A stretch of DNA of 49,887 bases from a virus: the IMG/VR virus record IMGVR_UViG_3300025164_000141, positions 1-49,887 of that record. One strand, 5' to 3'. How positions within the stretch are numbered: the stretch's first letter is position 1; each line of letters begins with the position of its first letter. A program made the position numbers and the translations under genes. The notes beneath the pieces are model-generated. The model did no database searches. It saw only the letters and a list, made by a program, of their open reading frames with translations, and was not told the DNA's origin. This document shows, piece by piece, positions 40,233-46,747 of the stretch.

Positions 40233-40469
40233 GTGATCTCGGTTTGTGCCAATACGACACCGCAAGGGAGGCTACCGGAGACGGACCTAGCCAGGAGGAC
40301 AAATAGACTGTACTACCGGTGCCCCCCTTGCGGCCGTACTACACCGCACCACTTCACCGAGGCTGACGAAACTAGTGACGCTGGAGATGACGTCCTGTAT
40401 ATCACCTGGTGGAAGTGTGAGCAGTGTGGTACCCTGGACTACCGATTTGAAATGCTCACCAAGTCCTAA
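40233..40469 (+). CDS. zinc-ribbon protein
   Basis: The 78-residue protein starts with GTG at 40233. Two Cys pairs, RCPPCG and KCEQCG, are separated by about 28 residues, with hydrophobic strands between (VLYITWW), the classic zinc ribbon arrangement; a third Cys is near the N-terminus. Proteins like this bind nucleic acid or act as small transcription factors. It ends the first run of small genes; a 155-base gap with an extended -10 box follows before the next gene at 40625. Confidence 0.65.
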   Translation: MISVCANTTPQGRLPETDLARRTNRLYYRCPPCGRTTPHHFTEADETSDAGDDVLYITWWKCEQCGTLDYRFEMLTKS

Positions 40470-40499
40470 TGGGCCCTTAATGAGGCCTTAATGTTCCTG

Positions 40500-40508
40500 T
40501 GGGATAAT
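40500..40508 (+). promoter_or_regulatory. possible extended -10 promoter
   Basis: TGGGATAAT (TGn followed by GATAAT at 40503-40508) lies 117 bases upstream of the gene at 40625, in a gap of 155 bases. No clear -35 is at the usual distance. It resembles the extended -10 box at 35995, so an activator-dependent or extended -10 promoter is plausible, but single-motif evidence is weak. Confidence 0.3.
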
Positions 40509-40624
40509 GGGCATGTTGTGGGCAAGGTGGATCAAGCCACTCCCAAACCACCCCGTCATAAGCCCCGCCAGGGCAACCGGTCCTACGGTCGGCAGACGGT
40601 ACTGAAGAGAGGAGGTAAGAGCTG

Positions 40625-41026
40625 ATGGCTGGAGTTAATTGGGATGCCATGCCTGTCTGGCCTGCCAAACGGGCAGTGGCGTACCTCGGCATTCGGCGAT
40701 CACGCCTGGTGAAGGTTGCCAAGGGTGAGGTCGAGCTGCCGGAGGGAGCACCGGAACTGACGTTCGAGACAGAAGGTCGGAACTATTATTTCGATGCAGA
40801 GTCCGTCAAGGAACTGAAGTCCTGGATCGACAAGAACCCTGATGCGCTGGGTGCTGGTCGAGCACGGCTCCCGGCCGGGATTGCCAGGTATCGGGCGTAT
40901 CTGTCCGATGCTATGGCCGCCGAGATTTCCGAGATGTACGCCGACACCACCGGGTTCCGCCTGGTCAAGGCCACCCGGAAACGCAAGCCGAAGCCCGAGG
41001 GCGAGGAAGAAGGCCCGGAGGAGTAA
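40625..41026 (+). CDS. excisionase/MerR-like DNA-binding protein
   Basis: The 133-residue protein starts at ATG 40625 behind AGAGAGGAGGTAA. Residues 10-75 read as an excisionase/MerR-type winged helix: AVAYLGIRRSRLVKVAKGEV gives the helix-turn-helix and FETEGRNYYFDAESVKELKSWI the wing and closing helix. The second half is helical (LPAGIARYRAYLSDAMAAEISEMYAD) and ends in a basic then acidic tail (KRKPKPEGEEEGPEE). It is probably a transcription regulator or DNA-architecture protein. No integrase is present, so an excision role is unlikely. Confidence 0.6.
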   Translation: MAGVNWDAMPVWPAKRAVAYLGIRRSRLVKVAKGEVELPEGAPELTFETEGRNYYFDAESVKELKSWIDKNPDALGAGRARLPAGIARYRAYLSDAMAAEISEMYADTTGFRLVKATRKRKPKPEGEEEGPEE

Positions 41027-41033
41027 TCAGATC

Positions 41034-41057
41034 GGGGAGGAGGGTTTGCTCCTCCCC
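41034..41057 (+). terminator. strong hairpin after excisionase-like gene
   Basis: GGGGAGGAG (41034-41042) and CTCCTCCCC (41049-41057) form a perfect 9-bp stem with a 6-base loop, 8 bases after the stop. There is no U-run, so Rho-independent termination would be weak. It may serve as an RNA processing or stability element. Confidence 0.4.
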
Positions 41058-41136
41058 CTTCCCTCGGAGTGCATCAGGATAAGGTGGCTGCTCCCCCCAG
41101 CCAATAGGTCCTGGTGCCCTCCGAGGGGAGGGTCTG

Positions 41137-41562
41137 GTGAAGTTAGCCCAGGGCAACGGGTCCTCTTGGGACCGCCCTCCCCAACAAGAGACTATGGAAA
41201 CGGTAGTGGTAGTAGATCAGGATAGCGCGGAGCAGGTGTCCTATGCCCGGACCCTAACCTCCGACGACCGAATCTATACCTTCCATACCCTCCAAGGTCT
41301 GCACCGAGATGGTGAGGCCACAGCCTCCTTGTATGGGGACCAGTGGCTAGAGCAGGTGACCTCAAGGCTGGACCGGGATGCACTTCGGGAGCACTGGATG
41401 CCTCCGATTGAGATCATCATCCTGGCCCAGAATCCAGCAGTAGAGTTTGTGACTCCTCACTTCCAACGAGTGGGGTTCCTATCCCGGCCCTTCCGGGACA
41501 TGACGACTGAGGAGGTGCAAGAGTGGCTAACGCAGAGGGTCTCCACATTACCACGGGCCTAA
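41137..41562 (+). CDS. receiver-domain-like protein, unknown
   Basis: The 141-residue protein starts with GTG at 41137 behind GAGGGGAGGG; ATG 41194 is an alternative that gives a cleaner domain. From residue 20 the alternation of strands and helices resembles a CheY-type receiver: METVVVVDQDSAEQVSYARTL, then IEIIILAQNPAVEFV, then GFLSRPFRDMTTEEVQEWL, recalling the G-hh-K-P-F region (here Arg for Lys). The central phospho-acceptor Asp is not obvious. It is uncertain as a receiver and could be another flavodoxin-like fold. Confidence 0.4.
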   Translation: MKLAQGNGSSWDRPPQQETMETVVVVDQDSAEQVSYARTLTSDDRIYTFHTLQGLHRDGEATASLYGDQWLEQVTSRLDRDALREHWMPPIEIIILAQNPAVEFVTPHFQRVGFLSRPFRDMTTEEVQEWLTQRVSTLPRA

Positions 41563-41735
41563 AGGACGGCGAGCAACCACCGGTCCGCTCGTACTCCCAC
41601 GACTGCATGTTCCACGGACCGGTGCCCTTTGAGTACCTCTTTACGGTACGAGAAGCAGGAGTGATTGTTGACACCTACGGATGTACCCTTGTTGGCTGTT
41701 CCATCAGAAACGCAAAGGTTCGTCCTAGCGTTTGA
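41523..41735 (+). CDS. hypothetical Cys/His-containing protein
   Basis: The 70-residue protein has a GTG start at 41523 with a very good AGGAGGTG five bases upstream, which supports it despite the 40-base overlap with the gene before it. SYSHDCMFHGP and YGCTLVGCSIRN hold Cys and His that could bind one metal ion. It overlaps the RuvC-like gene by 68 bases in another frame. The function is unknown; it is part of a coupled string of early genes. Confidence 0.5.
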   Translation: MANAEGLHITTGLKDGEQPPVRSYSHDCMFHGPVPFEYLFTVREAGVIVDTYGCTLVGCSIRNAKVRPSV

Positions 41736-42141
41736 TCCCGGGTTCACTACCGGGGTTGCGGTTGCCCGCCTCCACCCAACCGAGTTCATACCCGTCCTCC
41801 TCCGGGAGGTAGGTTGGCACGAGAGGCTCGGCGACCTGATGGTTTTGTTCTCGCAGTTTGAGGGCATGGTGGAGACTGTCGTTTGTGAAGACTTCAGTCT
41901 CTATCCCTCAAAGGCCCGCGAACAGATCCGATCTCGGTTCCCCTCGGTGCAGGTCATCGGGAACCTCCAGATGCTGTGCGAACTCTTCTCTCTTCCGCTC
42001 GTAATGCAATCCCCCTCGGTTAAGGCGCATGCCCTACTACTGCCCGAGCACCGAGCCCTGCTTAAGAAGGCTAAGTCTGAACACGTCAACGATGCCTACA
42101 AACACCTGCGCTACTGGTTCTCCACGGAGTGGCTAAAATGA
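41668..42141 (+). CDS. ruvC: RuvC-like Holliday junction resolvase
   Basis: The 157-residue protein has the RNase H-fold resolvase motifs: LAFDPGFTTGVAVA (Asp23), VVCEDFSLY (Glu74) and HVNDAYKHLRYW near the C-terminus (Asp142). It cuts branched DNA in recombination or before packaging. The TTG at 41668 is preceded by AGGAG at 41657-41661 with good spacing; the TTG at 41665 is too close. It is a short phage-type version without an obvious extra domain. The next genes are helicase, Fe-S nuclease and Sak4-like ATPase, a recombination set. Confidence 0.82.
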   Translation: MTPTDVPLLAVPSETQRFVLAFDPGFTTGVAVARLHPTEFIPVLLREVGWHERLGDLMVLFSQFEGMVETVVCEDFSLYPSKAREQIRSRFPSVQVIGNLQMLCELFSLPLVMQSPSVKAHALLLPEHRALLKKAKSEHVNDAYKHLRYWFSTEWLK

Positions 42142-42157
42142 AAGGAAGGAGCTTACG

Positions 42158-42448
42158 ATGGGTTACTACTTAGAGACCCTCCACAACCAGCAGAAGGCTC
42201 GGCAGCTGGTGGAGATGACGGCTGGGGCAGCCCGTATTATCCCCAAGCCCGAGCAGTTCCTACCTTCTGGGGAGGAAGTGCTAGTGTGTGTAGTTGACAA
42301 CGGACTGTTTGAGGCTGCTGGCATCATCTACGATGAGCACGAGTTTGCTGACTTCTCCCATCCGGATGGTCGCCCTAGAATCTGGATGCTGGTGCCCAGG
42401 ACGGAGGTCCTCCGCCAGTGTCCCTACGTAGAGGAGATACTGAAGTGA
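42158..42448 (+). CDS. conserved phage hypothetical protein
   Basis: The 96-residue protein starts at ATG 42158 behind AAGGAAGG. Strands and helices alternate: GAARIIPKPEQFLPSGEEVLVCVVDNG, then FEAAGIIYDEHEFADFSHPDGRPRIWMLVPR. The DNGLFEAAGIIYDE segment recalls a small group of phage hypotheticals. No enzyme motif is visible. It sits between the resolvase and the helicase, and its stop overlaps the next start (GTGA), so it may assist recombination or replication. Confidence 0.55.
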   Translation: MGYYLETLHNQQKARQLVEMTAGAARIIPKPEQFLPSGEEVLVCVVDNGLFEAAGIIYDEHEFADFSHPDGRPRIWMLVPRTEVLRQCPYVEEILK

Positions 42449-42690
42449 GACCTGATCTGGCAGTAGATGAGGTGGCTGAGGCCGCCAACCGCAACTTCCC
42501 TTACACGGACGTCGTCATCACCCGTGCAGATAGAACCTACTGGCGGGTGGCTAAGGAGAAGGGGGCGGGAATGTTCTTCATCCACGTGGATGAGTTCGAG
42601 GAGATCTTCGGCAAGCCCGTCCGCCTCAAGGTCCAGGAGATGCTGGATCGGAGCCACCAAGCCTCCTTCCGGATGTGGCTGGGCATCTGA
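42445..42690 (+). CDS. hypothetical protein upstream of helicase
   Basis: The 81-residue protein starts with GTG at 42445, overlapping the previous stop (GTGA). A frame open to 42418 exists but lacks support. It has a helix (DLAVDEVAEAANRNF), strands (TDVVITRADRTYWRVAKE, MFFIHVDEFEEIFG) and a basic C-terminal helix. It ends directly before the ATG of the SNF2-like helicase, so coupling with it is likely. It is not a recognised family. Confidence 0.5.
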   Translation: MRPDLAVDEVAEAANRNFPYTDVVITRADRTYWRVAKEKGAGMFFIHVDEFEEIFGKPVRLKVQEMLDRSHQASFRMWLGI

Positions 42691-44124
42691 ATGCCTGAGT
42701 TGTTCCCGTTTCAGGAGAAGGACGTCCAGAAGGCCCTTGGGCGGAACACCCTGATCGCAAGCGAATGTGGCATTGGCAAAACCGTCGAGGCCATCGAGGT
42801 AGTCCGCAGACGTCGGGTGGCAGGGGCTCGAGGTCCGGTCTTGGTCCTTTGCAACAACTCAGCAAAGGAACAGTGGGCAGACTTCATCCGAGCGTGGGAC
42901 CCTGGGGTAGAGGTGGTGGTGACTGGGAAGGCTGGCTCCTGGCCAACCGAGGGCCGGCCCGGGGTGGAACTCCGACACTACTTCCATCCTCGACACGACG
43001 TGTGGATACTAGCCCACCATGAAGCCCTCTCGTTGCCCAGGAAGGCTGAGGTACGGGCACGACGGTACTATCAGGCCCCACAGGTATGGCGTCAGTTTAT
43101 CTGGGAAGCAATCATCGTGGATGAGTGCCACCGTTACAAGGGTCGGAAGTCCCAGCGTACCGTATGGCTGATGGCCCTTGACGGCCTCTATCGGATGGGC
43201 ATGACGGGTACCCTTATCGAGAAGGACCCCTCCGATGCACAGCCCATACTTAAGTGGCTGTACCCCGGTCGCCCTGAATTTAAGAACTACTGGAAGTTCC
43301 GGGAGGAATGGTGCTTCTCTGAGAACGGGTGGCAGGGGCATAAGAAGTGGGGCGGAGTTAAACCCGGTCGTGAGAGAGAGTTTGCTGCCTTACTGGAGCC
43401 GTTCACCATCAGGAGAGGTAAGAGGGACCCTGACGTTGCGCCAGACCTACCACCGAAGATCGAGGAAGTCGTGCACCTGACTATGGAGCCTGACTCCCCT
43501 CAATACAAGCTCTACTCTAAGGTGGCTCGGTCCCAGGATCTCCAAGTCAAACTACCACCTGAGTTCACCGTAGGTGGGGATTGGCACCTCATCATACCTA
43601 ATGCTATGGCCCTACTGGTCAGGTTACAGCAGCTCCTCGCAGACCCCCGCATACTAGGTTTACGTGCCCCGTCCGTTAAGCAGGACTGGATTAAGGACTA
43701 CGTGGCTGACAACCCTAACGAGCCCATCGTCATCTTCACCAAGTTCCGACCAGTAGCCCAGACCCTGGCCCAGGATCTAGGGGCCGCTATAGCTATTGGC
43801 GGTCGGGTAGAGCGTTTGGACGATTGGCAACGGGGGGCTGTGCAAGTGCTGGTTGGGACGATTGCTAAGATGGGTGAGTCCCTTAACCTCCAGCAGGCTC
43901 GAACAGCCCTCTTCATGGACCATGAGTGGTCCTCGATCAAGATGCAACAGGCGTATGACCGGGTGGACCGTATCGACATTACGGAGAGCAAGCACATCGT
44001 CCACCTCGAAGTCAAGGGTACGGTCGATGTCCTTGTCCGTAAGGCCCTCAGCCACAAGTGGTCCGAACAGGAGCTGATATGGAACTTCCTTCGGGATCTC
44101 CAGGCCTCGGCCTCGACCCCTTAG
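42691..44124 (+). CDS. SNF2-like superfamily 2 helicase/translocase
   Basis: The 477-residue protein has all core motifs: Q-like FPFQEKDVQKAL, Walker A ASECGIGKT (Lys30), motif II DECH (144-147), motif III MGMTGTL, motif V GTIAKMGESLNLQQA and motif VI QAYDRVDRI. These match the SNF2/DEAD-like phage helicases that translocate on double-stranded DNA and remodel replication or recombination intermediates. The C-terminal domain has FTKFRPVAQTLAQDL. It starts at ATG 42691 with no gap after its neighbour. The following nuclease overlaps its end by 46 bases, so the two are co-expressed and may act together. Confidence 0.9.
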   Translation: MPELFPFQEKDVQKALGRNTLIASECGIGKTVEAIEVVRRRRVAGARGPVLVLCNNSAKEQWADFIRAWDPGVEVVVTGKAGSWPTEGRPGVELRHYFHPRHDVWILAHHEALSLPRKAEVRARRYYQAPQVWRQFIWEAIIVDECHRYKGRKSQRTVWLMALDGLYRMGMTGTLIEKDPSDAQPILKWLYPGRPEFKNYWKFREEWCFSENGWQGHKKWGGVKPGREREFAALLEPFTIRRGKRDPDVAPDLPPKIEEVVHLTMEPDSPQYKLYSKVARSQDLQVKLPPEFTVGGDWHLIIPNAMALLVRLQQLLADPRILGLRAPSVKQDWIKDYVADNPNEPIVIFTKFRPVAQTLAQDLGAAIAIGGRVERLDDWQRGAVQVLVGTIAKMGESLNLQQARTALFMDHEWSSIKMQQAYDRVDRIDITESKHIVHLEVKGTVDVLVRKALSHKWSEQELIWNFLRDLQASASTP

Positions 44125-45209
44125 AGGGGCTGGCGGAGGTTCACGTATCCGACATTGGTACGTTTAGGACCTGTCGATGGCGATGGGACTGGTCCTCGAA
44201 CCTCCGCCAGAATCTGGAGAGGGCAGTACCGGTGCCCCACTTCCTACTGGGAAGGGCGGTGCACTATGCCCTCAGCCAGTACTACGAGGGGTTCGATCCG
44301 CTGGAGGCATACGAGAGGTTCATCGAGAAGGACCTCAGCCTCTCGGACCACTTAAAGCTAGTGTCCGACATGGAGTTGAAGACCAAGATCCTAGACTCAG
44401 TCGTGTTGGGTCGGGGGATGGTCGGACACTACATCTCGTGGGCACCTCGGCATGACAAGGACTGGGAGGTCCTATCCACGGAGAAGATCGAGCAGCTCGT
44501 GAGAAGGGAGTTGGGGTTCTACTACGAGGGTAGATTCGATGGCATCTGGAGGTACAAGCCGGATGGGACCTTGTGGCTCAAGGAGTTCAAGACCACCCGG
44601 TCCATGACGGAGACCGACTTCATCTATAGGGACCCTCAGCCTACCCTATACCAGGTGATGGCTGAGAATGCCGTTGGGCAGCCGATCTCCGGTGTGTTGT
44701 ACACCTTCCTCTGGAAGAAGGTTCCGGACTTCCCTAAACGACTAAAGAATGGGGAGTTCAGCAAGGCCCAGGACCAGAACACTACCGCCTCCCTCTACAT
44801 GGAGGCCCTACGCAACGATGCCCGGGCTATGGCAACCGACTCCGTAACGGGAGAGATCAACCAGGCTGACTACGACCGCATGCTCCAACACTTCATGCTG
44901 GACTATGCCGAGATCCTCACGACCCTTGCGGAGGAGGAGTCAAAGTACTTCCACCGCATCAAGCTGGAGAAGACTCGGACCGAGATCACCCTGGGTATGG
45001 AGCACATTGGGCAGACCGTACTCGAGATGCTAGACCCAGAGACGCCCATGTATCCCGCACCCTCACAGATCAAGTGTCCGAGGTGTCCGTTCAATGAACC
45101 CTGTCGAGTGAGGCATATGGGAGGCGACTACTCCCAACTGATCCACGACGACTACCGACCCCGCAGTAAGTGGGAGATTGCACTACTGGAGGAATTCGAA
45201 GGTGGCTAA
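44079..45209 (+). CDS. Cas4/RecB-like PD-(D/E)XK nuclease with Fe-S cluster
   Basis: The 376-residue protein starts at ATG 44079, behind AGGAG, inside the helicase end. FRTCRWRW gives the first cluster Cys (Cys32); GRAVHYAL carries the active-site His (His62). YYEGRFDGIW and LWLKEFKTTRS hold the Asp and the E-x-K of the nuclease, and PTLYQVMAE is the Q-x-x-Y motif. KCPRCPFNEPC near the C-terminus supplies three more Cys, completing the four-Cys 4Fe-4S site of Cas4/AddB-type enzymes. It probably resects DNA ends for the Sak4-like annealing machinery. It is longer than typical Cas4 (about 200) because of a helical insert. Confidence 0.88.
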   Translation: MELPSGSPGLGLDPLEGLAEVHVSDIGTFRTCRWRWDWSSNLRQNLERAVPVPHFLLGRAVHYALSQYYEGFDPLEAYERFIEKDLSLSDHLKLVSDMELKTKILDSVVLGRGMVGHYISWAPRHDKDWEVLSTEKIEQLVRRELGFYYEGRFDGIWRYKPDGTLWLKEFKTTRSMTETDFIYRDPQPTLYQVMAENAVGQPISGVLYTFLWKKVPDFPKRLKNGEFSKAQDQNTTASLYMEALRNDARAMATDSVTGEINQADYDRMLQHFMLDYAEILTTLAEEESKYFHRIKLEKTRTEITLGMEHIGQTVLEMLDPETPMYPAPSQIKCPRCPFNEPCRVRHMGGDYSQLIHDDYRPRSKWEIALLEEFEGG

Positions 45210-45468
45210 CTACGAAGGTAAGTTCAATCTGATCCTCGGGTCCGACCTGCAATCTGGGGCCTACCAGGTCCGGATCAGTACCGAGGGGCACGTCATCGAT
45301 GAAGAGGGGCAGGTCATTGCGACGATCGCCCCGTGGCCATTCGCCCTGCGCGTTACGAAGGTCGTAAAGGAGGAGGAGGTGCCGCATGCGAAAGAAGGAA
45401 CTCAAGCAGGAGAAGGTAATCGCCCTACTGGAGGGGGATCCGGGGTCGGGAAAGACAAGGCTGGCTGA
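45202..45468 (+). CDS. hypothetical protein overlapping Sak4-like gene
   Basis: The 88-residue protein starts with GTG at 45202 behind GGAGGAA. Strands YEGKFNLILGSDLQSGAYQVRIST and GHVIDEEGQVIATIAPWPFALRVTKV suggest a compact beta domain, then a low-complexity tail (GGGSGVGKDKAG) encoded over the start of the next gene. Overlap with the ATPase gene is 83 bases, so only the first 60 residues may matter. The function is unknown; the context suggests recombination or replication. Confidence 0.5.
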   Translation: MANYEGKFNLILGSDLQSGAYQVRISTEGHVIDEEGQVIATIAPWPFALRVTKVVKEEEVPHAKEGTQAGEGNRPTGGGSGVGKDKAG

Positions 45469-46216
45469 CACCGCCAACCTAGATCCTCGGATGGCTCCAG
45501 CCCTGCACCTGGACATGCGGGGCAATACCGTCACCCTAGCCTCGGTGCCGGGCCAGCATCAGGTCCTCGAGATTGAGTCCGTCAAGGACATCGAGAGGAT
45601 CTACAACTGGCTAGCCGCCGGTCAACCCCATCCAAAGCCTCAGGAAGGCAGCGTCCTCCCAACGGATATGGTATCCTTGATGGCGGAGTACTTTCCGGGG
45701 CAGGTGTTCCAGACCCTCATCCTCGACACGTTGACGCAGTACCATCACATGACCCTGGATGCTATCACCGGGAACGTCAACAAGCGGATCGGTCAGGAGA
45801 CCAAGCAGCCCCAGATCCAGGACTGGGGAGAGCTGCTACGCCAGACCGTCCTCCTCATGGGCAAGCTGGGCGAACTACCTCTGCACGTGGTGGTCACCGT
45901 CCAGTCCTCGGAGGAGAGGGACAACGTCACCGGGCAGGTGATGCACCGCCCACAGCTGTGGGGTAAGTCGGTGAAGGAGGTTCCGGCGTTTGTCTACATC
46001 CATGCCTACCTCCTACAGGCCCTACGGCTTACTCAGCGACAGCGCATGCAGATTGGGCTGGAGGGGGAGGACGTGGATCCGAACACCCGAGTGGCCTTGT
46101 TCACGCCGAGATTCGACTCGATGGCTAAGGATCAGTACGGCGTCCTTGGACCTCACATGATCGACCCGTCCTTCCCGAAGATCTGCGACCTAATCTATGG
46201 TCCATCAACGAGCTAG
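45386..46216 (+). CDS. Sak4-like RecA-fold ATPase (recombination partner)
   Basis: This 276-residue protein has Walker A GDPGSGKT (residues 17-24) and Walker B TLILDTLTQ, followed by a RecA-type core (LPLHVVVTVQSSEERDN, TRVALFTPRFDSMAKDQYGVLGP). This matches phage AAA_24/Sak4-like ATPases, which promote single-strand annealing with a partner SSB. The neighbouring SSB-like protein (46292-46681) is that expected partner. The ATG lies behind AGGAGGAGGTG. It is the last member of the helicase-nuclease-annealase set before an SSB and a terminator. Confidence 0.85.
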   Translation: MRKKELKQEKVIALLEGDPGSGKTRLADTANLDPRMAPALHLDMRGNTVTLASVPGQHQVLEIESVKDIERIYNWLAAGQPHPKPQEGSVLPTDMVSLMAEYFPGQVFQTLILDTLTQYHHMTLDAITGNVNKRIGQETKQPQIQDWGELLRQTVLLMGKLGELPLHVVVTVQSSEERDNVTGQVMHRPQLWGKSVKEVPAFVYIHAYLLQALRLTQRQRMQIGLEGEDVDPNTRVALFTPRFDSMAKDQYGVLGPHMIDPSFPKICDLIYGPSTS

Positions 46217-46291
46217 AGCAGCAGCTCGATGGAGTGCCGAGATGGGGCTGGCACACGACTGCTCAACTAACGAACCTGAAGAGGTGGTGTA

Positions 46292-46681
46292 ATGGCTGAG
46301 CTTTCGTTGGACTTCAGTGACGTCAAAGAACTCACTGAAGGGTGGCACTCCGCACGGATCTTTGCTGTTGAGGCGACGACCTCGTCCAACGGCAATCCCA
46401 TGCTCAACGTCCAGTACAAGATCGAGGGCGGGCCGTTCGAGGGCCGGTCCTTGTACGACAACTGGATGCTGGCAACCGATGCGGTCTACAGGACTAAGGC
46501 CAACCTGGTCAAGCTGGGCTTGATGTCGAAGGATGACACCAAGCTCAAGATCCGGTCCGAGGATCTTGTCGGGCTGGAGTGCGAGATCAAGGTGGTCTAC
46601 GAGGAGTATGAAGGAGACTCACGTCCCAAGGCTCGGGGCTTCCGGGGCGTGACGGGCGACACCTTCGAAGCCCTCGAGTAG
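46292..46681 (+). CDS. SSB-like / DUF669-type protein
   Basis: The 129-residue protein has the strand pattern of DUF669 phage proteins: WHSARIFAVEATTSSNGNPMLNVQYKIEGG, SLYDNWMLATDAVYRTKANL, LVGLECEIKVVYEEYEGD. Such proteins sit beside Sak4-type ATPases and are thought to bind single-stranded DNA. An OB-like beta barrel is consistent. GAAGAGGTGG precedes the ATG. A stem-loop terminator follows 16 bases after the stop, so the recombination group ends here and the primase gene is made from read-through or another promoter. Confidence 0.8.
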   Translation: MAELSLDFSDVKELTEGWHSARIFAVEATTSSNGNPMLNVQYKIEGGPFEGRSLYDNWMLATDAVYRTKANLVKLGLMSKDDTKLKIRSEDLVGLECEIKVVYEEYEGDSRPKARGFRGVTGDTFEALE

Positions 46682-46696
46682 GCTCAGAGCCCCCAG

Positions 46697-46735
46697 CCCC
46701 CCTCTACCCCGTCTGAGGGGGGCATCTTTCTTCTC
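46697..46735 (+). terminator. intrinsic terminator between SSB-like gene and primase gene
   Basis: CCCCCCTC (46697-46704) pairs perfectly with GAGGGGGG (46715-46722) around a 10-base loop, and a T-rich run (CATCTTTCTTCT) follows. This is the best intrinsic terminator in the window. It lies 26 bases before the primase start and should partly reduce downstream expression. Confidence 0.7.
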
Positions 46736-46747
46736 CTAGGAGGGCGT

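Noticed and set aside
40470-40620. Possible tRNA or structured RNA in the gap before the excisionase-like gene
   Set aside because: Short repeats (CCTTAATG twice) and local hairpins are present, but no cloverleaf, T-loop or CCA-compatible end could be drawn.
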